IMG/VR virus record: IMGVR_UViG_3300044730_001019
Location: 1-39,850 of that record
Length of the DNA stretch: 39,850 nt
Source: a virus
Direction: 5' to 3' (one strand)
Both the position numbers and the translations under genes were made by a program. Numbering within the stretch: the stretch's first letter is position 1; the number at the start of each line of letters is the position of its first letter. The notes under the pieces are model-generated. The model searched no databases. It was given only the letters and a program-made list of their open reading frames with translations, and was not told where the DNA came from. Below, piece by piece: positions 29,683 through 37,256 of this stretch.

Positions 29683-32600
29683 AGCTACTTCTTTCCATCC
29701 TGTTTGCCTCGGTATCATGCCTGGCCCAGATTGCTGGGTTTCAGGTCTGGACCAAGGACGACGTGAACCTTGCGTCGCAAAGCAACGCATGGTCTAAGTC
29801 GGAAGTCTTCATGACCTACGGCGCTTGGCTTGCGCGTAGGGACGCGGCAGCTACTTCCATCGTCGCGACGATTCCAGGGCCAACCGGAAACGCTGGCACC
29901 TACAGGGTTTTCCTGAAGGCCTTTACCCGTCGCTTCGCGAATCAGGCGGTTCCCGGGCAAGCGGAGATTGCGCTCGGAACAAATGCGTGGCAGGCCATTG
30001 ATTACGGGCAGACTGATTCAACTCCCAACGCGGTCATTGGCACCAACTACGTGGCCGCTGGGCCTTTCACCAATGCGCTAATCCGGTTTACTTGGGTCGG
30101 CACAAGCAACGTCCAAGACTTCTATTGGGAGGCGTTTGGTCTTTCGACTTCAACCAACGTAGCGTTTCCGGCATTGAGCGACCCGGAGCCGGCCAAGAAT
30201 TTGGCCTATGTCGACGCCGCCTACGATTACTCGATCCCTCCAGTCGAGACGGACGTTCGACCTGGCAACATGCTGCGCAACGCCTCGTTTGAGTTGGGTT
30301 GGCAACCGGGTTGGATGTATGCCCGCAACTCGCAGGTGAATAGCAACACCTACAAGCCAAATTTCCTGATCGACGCTGTAGGAACCACCAACACAGCCCG
30401 CACCGGAAACACCATCGGTTGGATTAACGAAGCCAAGGCTCGCTTTGCGATGTACGGCGGGCCGGTTAGGTTGCGCCCCGGAACCCGGCAATACACCTTG
30501 AGCTGGTACGCAAGCGGCAGCAACTCGTTCACGGTTCGATTTCTCTCGCTGGCTTTCACCAATCTTTACGTCGTGCCGAGCACGACAAACATCGGTTATT
30601 CGTGGACCTACGCAGCACCAAACACAACGAACTGGGTTCGCTACTCAACCAATTTCTGGGCATGCGATCACCCGACGGCGGAGTGGCGCGTCCACCTCGA
30701 AAGTGGGACACTGACATCCGCATTCTTTGAAGACCCGCAGCTTGAGGAGGGCGGCACTCTCAACGCTTGGGCTCCCAAAAATGGCGTCGAGTACACGTTC
30801 AAATCTTCAAGGAACGGCGCACTCTACTTTGACACCGAGCCGATCAATCTCAATCTGGTAACCTACAATTACGGTGGATCGGCCTCAAACTTCACGTGGT
30901 CGTACGTTGCCTATGGGCAAACCAACCACCAGTTTGGAGTGCCGATCTTCAGCGGAGAATTTAACGGATCAGTGGCTCCCGGTCGCGTTACCAACGTCAT
31001 AACGGTTCCACCTTGGATTCCGTTTGGCCATTACAGGATTGTCAGCCGGTCGAAGTCTCATCCCGAAATAGATGAGACGATGTTTTCAAAGGTCTGGTCT
31101 TCGGACACGACCAACGGCTACGTCGGCATTCACAGCCAGACGGCTGCCGATGCCGTCGCGACAAACTTCTCTCTTGGGTTCCCGGTCTCCCGCTCACTGT
31201 CTCCAGGCGGCTACGCTCGTTGGACCGACATCGAAGCGACAAACGACGTTTTCACGTTCGACCCGACGGACTGGAAAGTGAATTCGCAGGCCGGCCAGCA
31301 AATCTTCCTTTCGCTCTACAAGAACGACGTTATTCCGGCGTGGGCCTATTTGTCCGGGAACATGCCGCAGACAAATCACCTGTGGGATTACGTGAACCGG
31401 GTGGCGGCGAGGTACACCAACAAGATTGCCTTCTACGAAAGCCGCAACGAGCCGTCTTCGTCGCTGACTTCAACCAACCTCCGAGACCTTGCGATTACTG
31501 AGGAGTCGGCGATTCATGCAGCGTATCCAGCGGGGCGCTATGTAGCCTGCGGAGGAATGGCTGATGCATCAATCGCATCCAACTTCCTTTCGATTCTTCC
31601 CTCGTCCACGCTGTCGAACATCTACGCGCTTTCCTGCCATTTGTACCCGGCCGGCGGCAACGTGGTGATGGACATGAACAACGACAACACCGACCGGCCA
31701 AGATACGAGGCTTGGCGCGCGTTGGGAATTGCGTTCAACAAACCGATCATCAACAGCGAATCTGGAACATACGACAACGGTCCGCTGCGGACCTACAATG
31801 TCGGAGTTCAGACCGGGTCGGCTTGGACCTACGAACTGCTCCGCCATGAACCGATGGAGAGAGCCGGATACAACACCGTGATGCGATCTATCGCGGTCCT
31901 AGCGCGTAGCTTGGGTCACGGTTTCATCGGGTGTCACTACTACGATGCGCGATATTCGTCCTATGATCGCGGTGGCTACGTGGACACGAATCCCACAATC
32001 TGGGATTTCTACGATGAGGGTAGGCCGCAGTTGGCGGCGATGATGCAGTTCAAGCGATTGATCGACCCTCCGACGTTTGCCGCATCGGTCACCAACATCA
32101 TCGAGAGCGACGCCTACGTTTTCGGCAAGAACGGACAGACGGTTGCGATCCTGTGGACGCAGGACAAAACGAATCGCACTGTGACTCTTGGCACAACCAA
32201 CTTTGGCGTCCTCGACATCTATGGCAACTTGCTTCAGACAAACACTGCGGCAATTCAGATTGGCCGTGTGGCGAAGTACCTCGTTTCATCTTTGGTCAGC
32301 ACCTCGTCAATGGTTTCGCTGCTGGCCACAAGCATCGTTGCTACGGCATCTGACACATTCGCGCCAACGATCACCATGGATTGGTTCCCGCCGGCCGCCG
32401 TGAACGAGAACGGGTCAAACAACGTGGTCATCAAGTGGACCGCGTTAGACGATACTTTAATAAACACGCCGCTGTATCGCAGCAACGTCCTGAGCCGATA
32501 CCGTCTCGGTCCTGCCGCGTCTTGGGGTGACTGGAGTGAGTCGACGGTTGCGAACATCCCAACGCTTTCCAATGGGGTCTACAGGCTGGATGTCCAATCA

Positions 32601-32726
32601 AAGGACAAGTACAACAACACCAGCCAAATCTCAGGCATCACATTTACCGTGACCAACGGCGTCGCATCGACTCCACCCAACGCAACAATCGGCACGGCCA
32701 CCATCGGGACTATCACAGGACCATGA
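29679..32726 (+). CDS. Glycoside hydrolase (clan GH-A-like) with signal peptide, 1015 aa
   Basis: GTG in GTGA overlap. MKLLLSILFASVSCLAQ is a Sec signal peptide. Residues about 40-330 contain two carbohydrate-binding-like beta domains (SIVATIPGPTGNAGTYRVFL, then NMLRNASFELGWQPGWMYAR). The catalytic part (about 450-800) looks like a TIM barrel: YARWTDIEATNDVFTFDPTD, then FYESRNEP with the acid/base candidate Glu591, CHLYPAGG, and PIINSESGTYDNG with the nucleophile candidate Glu694. A roughly 100-residue gap between the two is normal for clan A (GH5, GH39 and others). The C-terminus is a fibronectin-like domain. It likely cleaves host polysaccharide. The family cannot be fixed by eye. Confidence 0.75.
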   Translation: MKLLLSILFASVSCLAQIAGFQVWTKDDVNLASQSNAWSKSEVFMTYGAWLARRDAAATSIVATIPGPTGNAGTYRVFLKAFTRRFANQAVPGQAEIALGTNAWQAIDYGQTDSTPNAVIGTNYVAAGPFTNALIRFTWVGTSNVQDFYWEAFGLSTSTNVAFPALSDPEPAKNLAYVDAAYDYSIPPVETDVRPGNMLRNASFELGWQPGWMYARNSQVNSNTYKPNFLIDAVGTTNTARTGNTIGWINEAKARFAMYGGPVRLRPGTRQYTLSWYASGSNSFTVRFLSLAFTNLYVVPSTTNIGYSWTYAAPNTTNWVRYSTNFWACDHPTAEWRVHLESGTLTSAFFEDPQLEEGGTLNAWAPKNGVEYTFKSSRNGALYFDTEPINLNLVTYNYGGSASNFTWSYVAYGQTNHQFGVPIFSGEFNGSVAPGRVTNVITVPPWIPFGHYRIVSRSKSHPEIDETMFSKVWSSDTTNGYVGIHSQTAADAVATNFSLGFPVSRSLSPGGYARWTDIEATNDVFTFDPTDWKVNSQAGQQIFLSLYKNDVIPAWAYLSGNMPQTNHLWDYVNRVAARYTNKIAFYESRNEPSSSLTSTNLRDLAITEESAIHAAYPAGRYVACGGMADASIASNFLSILPSSTLSNIYALSCHLYPAGGNVVMDMNNDNTDRPRYEAWRALGIAFNKPIINSESGTYDNGPLRTYNVGVQTGSAWTYELLRHEPMERAGYNTVMRSIAVLARSLGHGFIGCHYYDARYSSYDRGGYVDTNPTIWDFYDEGRPQLAAMMQFKRLIDPPTFAASVTNIIESDAYVFGKNGQTVAILWTQDKTNRTVTLGTTNFGVLDIYGNLLQTNTAAIQIGRVAKYLVSSLVSTSSMVSLLATSIVATASDTFAPTITMDWFPPAAVNENGSNNVVIKWTALDDTLINTPLYRSNVLSRYRLGPAASWGDWSESTVANIPTLSNGVYRLDVQSKDKYNNTSQISGITFTVTNGVASTPPNATIGTATIGTITGP

Positions 32727-33052
32727 AAAACTCCGCGATCTTGAAGGGGCAACTTGTCGTCAGCACGGAGTTTTACGAAACGGAGCTCCCCCGCGATAGC
32801 GTGGACTGCCCGTTGTGGGTTGTCAGTGGCTGCGTCTACGACGGCAAGGCGTGGCTGAAACCGGATGGCTCCGAGCCGAGAGCGGACGAGGAACAAGAAG
32901 CTGCTCGCGTGATTGACACCGCGCAGGAAAGGACGAGGCTGGAAAGGCAGCGCAACGAGGTCCAGTCTTTTGGAACCGGCACCAACGCCGAGAGGATTGG
33001 GAGACTGGAAAAGGTTTTGGGCGTGGTCTGGAAAGTTCTGAACCAGCAATGA
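32723..33052 (+). CDS. Hypothetical protein with C-terminal coiled coil, 109 aa
   Basis: ATGA overlap with the glycosidase gene. The N-terminal half is beta-type with two cysteines (DCPLWVVSGCVYDGKAWLKP). The C-terminal half is a charged helix (AARVIDTAQERTRLERQRNE, then AERIGRLEKVLGVVWKVL). It lies just before the holin-like gene and may be a fibre chaperone or a lysis accessory. No family recognised. Confidence 0.55.
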   Translation: MKNSAILKGQLVVSTEFYETELPRDSVDCPLWVVSGCVYDGKAWLKPDGSEPRADEEQEAARVIDTAQERTRLERQRNEVQSFGTGTNAERIGRLEKVLGVVWKVLNQQ

Positions 33053-33357
33053 GCGAGGAACTTAAACGCTACTTTCGAGGACGAACCGGCGCATGGGTCG
33101 GGCTGATTCTGTACGTCATTGGGGACATTTGCTTAGAGGTGCGAACCTTTCTAAGTCAGGCCCCGGACGATCTTGCCACGGTCAATTTCAAGACTTGGCT
33201 TGAGCTTTTTTTCGGTTTGGTAGCCGGCGCGATTATGATGACTCGATCATACGTTTCCGGTGCCTGGGGCGACGCAAAGGATGGCGTCGCGAACCGGGCG
33301 ATTTATGCGGCATCGAAAGCGCCGACCACCCCAACGGCGCAGAAGGGGGAAACCTAA
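33049..33357 (+). CDS. Holin-like membrane protein, 102 aa
   Basis: Two predicted transmembrane helices (AWVGLILYVIGDICLEVRTF and WLELFFGLVAGAIMMT) lie between a basic N-terminus and a soluble, Thr/Pro-rich tail. Size and topology fit a class II-type holin. It is followed by a single-pass coiled-coil membrane protein, as in lysis cassettes. The ATG overlaps the previous stop. No endolysin gene was recognised beside it, so the call relies on topology. Confidence 0.55.
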   Translation: MSEELKRYFRGRTGAWVGLILYVIGDICLEVRTFLSQAPDDLATVNFKTWLELFFGLVAGAIMMTRSYVSGAWGDAKDGVANRAIYAASKAPTTPTAQKGET

Positions 33358-33358
33358 G

Positions 33359-33799
33359 GTGCCGACAGGCAAACCAGCTTGGTTGTCCTGGATTGGCGCG
33401 GCGGGCGGCGTCGTGGCAATCCTAGGGTTTTTGGCGTCAGTGTGGATGCGTAGCGGAGAGTTCCCGGGTCTGCCGGCGCGCATGACAACCGTCGAAAAGA
33501 ACCAGGCCGAGATGGGCCGGCGCGTTGACATGATCACTGCCGACATCACGTCGATGAGGCGTGATATGGACAGCAATCAGCGGCGAACCGAGGACAGCTT
33601 TGCGAGCATTACGAAGACGCTGGCTTCAATCTCTGGAGTCGTTCAAGACGTGCGGGATCAAGGCATGAAGGCTGCCGGCGAGCTTTCAGCGGTCAGGGAA
33701 AAAGCGGTCAACGCGGCAATCCTGGCAGACGATGCCGCGAAAGCCGCGATGGAAACCAAGGCAAAGTGGGACGCGGAACACCAAGGGAAACCGAAATGA
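33359..33799 (+). CDS. Single-pass coiled-coil membrane protein (spanin-like), 146 aa
   Basis: GTG at 33359 follows an AAGGGGGA site. One N-terminal membrane segment (GAAGGVVAILGFLASVWM) is followed by a long periplasm-facing-type helix (MTTVEKNQAEMGRRVDMITA, SMRRDMDSNQRRTEDSFASI and an Ala-rich end). That is the layout of an i-spanin or a holin accessory. No matching o-spanin is seen nearby; the lipoproteins at 8936 and 14186 are too far away to be obvious partners. Confidence 0.5.
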   Translation: MPTGKPAWLSWIGAAGGVVAILGFLASVWMRSGEFPGLPARMTTVEKNQAEMGRRVDMITADITSMRRDMDSNQRRTEDSFASITKTLASISGVVQDVRDQGMKAAGELSAVREKAVNAAILADDAAKAAMETKAKWDAEHQGKPK

Positions 33800-33906
33800 G
33801 CACTGAGAAACCGAAAGCGAAGAAGAAGGTTGTCACCAAGGGCGGGCGTCGGCGACACGAGAAGAAGGCGCAAACCAAGGGTGGGCGGCGTCGCCACGAA
33901 AGCTGA
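33796..33906 (+). CDS. Tiny basic repeat peptide, 36 aa
   Basis: ATGA overlap with the previous gene and ATG overlap with the next. Two tandem units, VTKGGRRRHEKK and QTKGGRRRHES, make it extremely basic. It may condense or bind nucleic acid, or be a small virion peptide. Too short for a family call, but the exact stop/start coupling on both sides argues that it is translated. Confidence 0.5.
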   Translation: MSTEKPKAKKKVVTKGGRRRHEKKAQTKGGRRRHES

Positions 33907-34436
33907 TGAGCGCAATCTGCCAGCGCCTAGAGTCTGCGATCATCCGTTGGTTGCTCCGCTCTGCGGACCCAACGGAGGACGCGGTCTCGTCGTTCGCCTT
34001 GGCTACCGAAGCAACGGCTGTGACCGTGACTCCCTATGGATTGCTAGTGCATTACGGGGATTCCGCGACGTTCAACCTGAACTTCTACGCTGGCGAGTCC
34101 GAGGAAAAGCAGGAGCTTCCCAAGCTGGTTGTCGCGGCAAGTCAGGGTGCGCCCGTCGAAGGCTGCTGGAACATTCACACGATACCCGTCGAGATCACGC
34201 TGGCGGTCTCCGCTGACTCATCCTCCACCGTGGACTCGGTCGCGTTCATGGATCAGACAAGCCGATGGGCACACGATTTGATTGCTGGGACTCGCGGCAT
34301 GATGGATGGGATCGAGGCTGCCGAGCCGACGCTTGTCGTGTCTCACGTGACATCCCCCGAAATCGGCAGGGCTCCAGACGGGCGAATGCGAGTTCACCGC
34401 TGGCAATTTGACGTAGTGGCTTCAATGGGACGGTAA
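33906..34436 (+). CDS. Tail terminator candidate, 176 aa
   Basis: The ATG at 33906 overlaps the previous TGA by one base. An alpha/beta protein (CQRLESAIIRWLLRSADPTE, then VTPYGLLVHYGDSATFNLNF, and RVHRWQFDVVASMGR at the end) of the size and place of tail-terminator or minor tail proteins. It is followed by the tube candidate. The identification rests on gene order. Confidence 0.5.
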   Translation: MSAICQRLESAIIRWLLRSADPTEDAVSSFALATEATAVTVTPYGLLVHYGDSATFNLNFYAGESEEKQELPKLVVAASQGAPVEGCWNIHTIPVEITLAVSADSSSTVDSVAFMDQTSRWAHDLIAGTRGMMDGIEAAEPTLVVSHVTSPEIGRAPDGRMRVHRWQFDVVASMGR

Positions 34437-34451
34437 CGAAAGGAAACGATT

Positions 34452-34949
34452 ATGGCTGAAATCCAACAGGGGCCGCTTGCGCTGTGCTACGGCGCCCCAT
34501 CAATGACGGTGGCTTTTGACGGTGGTTCTGCGCTTGGGTTTGCGACAACGACTGCCCTCGTGCTGTCCGATGTCGCTCACGATCGAACCGCAGATCAGAT
34601 CGAGGTTCGCGATGCAGCCGGAAACATCGTCAACGTGACGACGTACAATGCCGGCGACAGCGTTACTCTGACCGTCAAGCCGGCCGGCAGCACGCGGGCG
34701 AACTCCAAGACAACCAACGATCTTTTCCCTCGTCCTGGCGGGTACGCTGCGCTTGTGAGTGCAACGGATGTGAGCTACTTGGACAACGCCACGATCACCC
34801 CAAAGCTCGGCGGCATCACGGCTGCGTCGGCTGGCGTTGCCTACCAGATCGTGAGCGCGTCCAAGGCTACCACCGGAGGAGGTCACGTGACTTGGACGAT
34901 TGGACTGCGACGGCTTGAGGGCATTACAAGCTGGGTTCCACTTACGTGA
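34452..34949 (+). CDS. Major tail (tube) protein candidate, 165 aa
   Basis: An AAAGGAAA site precedes the ATG. The protein is all-beta and rich in Thr, Ala and Gly (GPLALCYGAPSMTVAFDGGS, VTTYNAGDSVTLTVKPAGST, TWTIGLRRLEGITSWVPL), as expected of a tube subunit. A contractile sheath gene is not seen, so the tail is probably non-contractile. It precedes a candidate tail chaperone and the tape-measure candidate. Confidence 0.55.
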   Translation: MAEIQQGPLALCYGAPSMTVAFDGGSALGFATTTALVLSDVAHDRTADQIEVRDAAGNIVNVTTYNAGDSVTLTVKPAGSTRANSKTTNDLFPRPGGYAALVSATDVSYLDNATITPKLGGITAASAGVAYQIVSASKATTGGGHVTWTIGLRRLEGITSWVPLT

Positions 34950-35533
34950 CCGCTCGCGAACTCCATTCTCGGCTGGCAGGCGGGGAAAGCGAAACGCTCC
35001 TCGGCCTGCCACTCGTGCCATTCTCGCTTGGTCACGCGAGGCTCATGGACTTCCTCGGCTGTTCCGAACTCCGGACGGCCGAGGAGGTCGCTATCGCTGT
35101 CGTTGTTTGCTCGCGCCCGCAGGAGGACGTCTTGCCGTTCCTTCGCTCGCGACTGATGCCGCTGCGCCTGGCCGTCTGGAAAATCTACCTGGGAGCCTGG
35201 GACCCCATTGCGACGCGGGAGAGGTTCGTTGCCTACCTCAAGCGCCACATGGAACTGCCCATGCATGTCTTCAAGGGATCCATGGCTCCATGCCCAATCC
35301 CGGGGCATCAGATGATCCGGACGCGGCTCTTGTCTGAACTCCACTACCGCCCGCAGGACATCGACTCCACGCCGTTCCTGCAAGCCGTCTGGGACATCCG
35401 AACGCTGGACGTGATGGCTGGCCGAGTGGAGATGTTCGACAAGACCGAGGAAGACCAAGCTGCGATTGAAGCCTCGATCGACTGGGACGAAGTGCGGAAA
35501 CGCGGGGCCAAACTCATGGAGGCAAACGCATGA
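34946..35533 (+). CDS. Tail assembly chaperone candidate, 195 aa
   Basis: GTG in GTGA overlap. Helical and charged (LGHARLMDFLGCSELRTAEE, RLAVWKIYLGAWDPIATRER, EEDQAAIEASIDWDEVRKRG). The order tube, this gene, tape-measure matches the gpG/gpGT position. I see no slippery sequence and no overlapping extension frame, so no programmed frameshift is claimed. Confidence 0.5.
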   Translation: MTARELHSRLAGGESETLLGLPLVPFSLGHARLMDFLGCSELRTAEEVAIAVVVCSRPQEDVLPFLRSRLMPLRLAVWKIYLGAWDPIATRERFVAYLKRHMELPMHVFKGSMAPCPIPGHQMIRTRLLSELHYRPQDIDSTPFLQAVWDIRTLDVMAGRVEMFDKTEEDQAAIEASIDWDEVRKRGAKLMEANA

Positions 35534-36339
35534 TTTCCCTGATGTTCAAGATCCTTGCGGACGCTGCTCCGTGGAGGAAGGTCGTCACGCAGGATCTCCC
35601 AAAAGACGCGAAGAAGGCCGGTAGCGAAGCGGGCAAGGAGTTTGGTGCGCAGATGAAGGGTGCCGTAATGTCCTACATCGGTGCCGGCGCGATCCTAGGA
35701 GTTCTCAAGACGCAGGCCACAAAGGCAGCGGAGATTATCCGCGAGGCTGGCCAGTCCGGTCTCGGCGTCGAGGCGTTCCAAGAACTCAAAAAGGCATCTG
35801 AGGCGACCGGGCTTTCCATTGAACAAATCCAGAAGATGGCCCGTGAACTCCCGGCAGATTTTGAGGCAATGATGGAGCCTATCCGCAAAAACGGAGGCAT
35901 AATCAGTGAGGCTGACGCTCAAAGTTTGGCGCAGGTGAAGGCTGCAATGGACGAAGCTACCAACTCAGCCGGCAAGCTGTTTGCCACACTGTGGGAAGGC
36001 GGCAAGGCGCTTGGGAACATGGTCGTAAATGGAGCGTTTGCTGGTGCTGGAGCGGTTGCGTCTGCGGCTGGACGTACGTTTGGAAGTGAGCGATTGACCG
36101 AGGCCGGAAGGTTTCTTTCGACGACTGCTGACATTGGCGCGGAGCGAATGCAAGGCATGCATGCAAGCCCGCTTTCAACCAACGCAGCGCAGTCATTTGC
36201 GGCCAGGGCGCGCCAAATTGACGAAGGAAACCAGTGGTGGGAATCGGTTGGCGGCAATCAAGACTGGTCAAAGCAAAGCAACGATGTTGCGGCGCGCGAA
36301 ATCCGGGCGATGCACGCCACGCTTAGAGAAAGGCTTTAA
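35530..36339 (+). CDS. Short tape-measure-like protein, 269 aa
   Basis: ATGA overlap. Ala/Gly-rich and almost all helical (DLPKDAKKAGSEAGKEFGAQ, LSIEQIQKMARELPADFEAM, ASAAGRTFGSERLTEAGRF). Amphipathic stretches (ASLS, GALNMVVNGAFAGAGAVAS) could be the hydrophobic part typical of tape measures. A 269-residue helix would correspond to a tail of only about 40 nm. If right, the virion has an unusually short tail. It follows the chaperone candidate. Confidence 0.45.
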   Translation: MISLMFKILADAAPWRKVVTQDLPKDAKKAGSEAGKEFGAQMKGAVMSYIGAGAILGVLKTQATKAAEIIREAGQSGLGVEAFQELKKASEATGLSIEQIQKMARELPADFEAMMEPIRKNGGIISEADAQSLAQVKAAMDEATNSAGKLFATLWEGGKALGNMVVNGAFAGAGAVASAAGRTFGSERLTEAGRFLSTTADIGAERMQGMHASPLSTNAAQSFAARARQIDEGNQWWESVGGNQDWSKQSNDVAAREIRAMHATLRERL

Positions 36340-36342
36340 CCC

Positions 36343-37062
36343 ATGGCCATCGAACAAGGAACAAGCGGGGCAATCGAGCAGGCCGAGAGCTATTCGTTCA
36401 CGCCGTTTGAACAGACGTTGACGGAGACATGGGTAGGCAATCATGCAGCGGTTCAGGCCCTTGTGTCTACCTATCAGGGCCTAGGATACAGCGGCAGCGT
36501 CACGCCGCTTCAGGGTCCGAAATCTTCAATCACGGCATCCAAGATCATTGCCGGATCGTTGGAAACGAGATGGGGACTCGACACTCAGTTTGCCATCGTT
36601 GACGCGCTGGACTCGCGCAAGTTCCACATCTATCTCGACGGGCTTCCAAGCGATACGGCAAGGGCAGCGTCGCAAGCGCGAATACAACTTGCGGCAAGCC
36701 AACTTGCGGAAGGCGTGACGACGGAGCATGACGCACTTGCGTCGACTGATGAAAAGGCTTGGGCGAGAGATGCGGGTTTTAACAAGGGCTACCCGGAGGT
36801 CTCGGCTGTATTGACGCGGAAAAACATGTACCCGGTCGACACTGCGTACGTGACCGATTGGGCGGACATCGGAAAAGTCTGGACCACTGCGCAGATTGAC
36901 GCTCTGACAAGCGCACCTTCGGCAATCGTCGGGACGCTTCCTTCTGGCCGCGTTTGGTTGATGACGCCAGGAGGCATTGACGACGACTCACAAGGACGCT
37001 ACATCGTGACAACCCACTGGGTTTACGGTCGGTATCCTTCCCACGCATTCGACTACAAATGA
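36343..37062 (+). CDS. Tail structural protein, 239 aa
   Basis: Starts three bases after the previous stop. A mixed alpha/beta protein (YSFTPFEQTLTETWVGNHAA, SLETRWGLDTQFAIVDALDS, AIVGTLPSGRVWLMTPGGID) with a C-terminal beta segment. No family recognised. It lies between the tape-measure candidate and the large terminal tail gene, where distal tail or baseplate proteins occur. Confidence 0.5.
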   Translation: MAIEQGTSGAIEQAESYSFTPFEQTLTETWVGNHAAVQALVSTYQGLGYSGSVTPLQGPKSSITASKIIAGSLETRWGLDTQFAIVDALDSRKFHIYLDGLPSDTARAASQARIQLAASQLAEGVTTEHDALASTDEKAWARDAGFNKGYPEVSAVLTRKNMYPVDTAYVTDWADIGKVWTTAQIDALTSAPSAIVGTLPSGRVWLMTPGGIDDDSQGRYIVTTHWVYGRYPSHAFDYK

Positions 37063-37256
37063 TCCCGCCTCCGCAAAAGCCGCAACCGGCAGGCAACGGC
37101 AACCTGATTCGCCGCATGCGTGAGATTGAAAAGAAGGCCAGAATGGCAATTCCGGTGGGCAGAGGGGTCTCAACTGGTCCGCTTGGTTCTGCTGTCCGGA
37201 CGGGTCAACCGCAAAAGCCCGCTGGCGGCACAGCAACCGCAATCGTCTGGCTGTGA
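37059..37256 (+). CDS. Small Pro/Gly-rich protein, 65 aa
   Basis: ATGA overlap at its start; its stop overlaps the next GTG. The product (MIPPPQKPQPAGNGNLIRRM, then AIPVGRGVSTGPLGSAVRTG) is low-complexity, basic and without membrane segment. It probably acts as a small tail component. Function unknown. Confidence 0.5.
   Translation: MIPPPQKPQPAGNGNLIRRMREIEKKARMAIPVGRGVSTGPLGSAVRTGQPQKPAGGTATAIVWL

Noticed and set aside
29679-32726. Endolysin function for the glycosidase
   Set aside because: The size, signal peptide, carbohydrate-binding-like domains and clan A motifs point to polysaccharide, not peptidoglycan; no lysozyme or amidase motif is visible.
34946-36339. Programmed frameshift in the tail chaperone
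   Set aside because: No slippery heptamer or overlapping extension frame was seen at the junction, which is a plain ATGA coupling.
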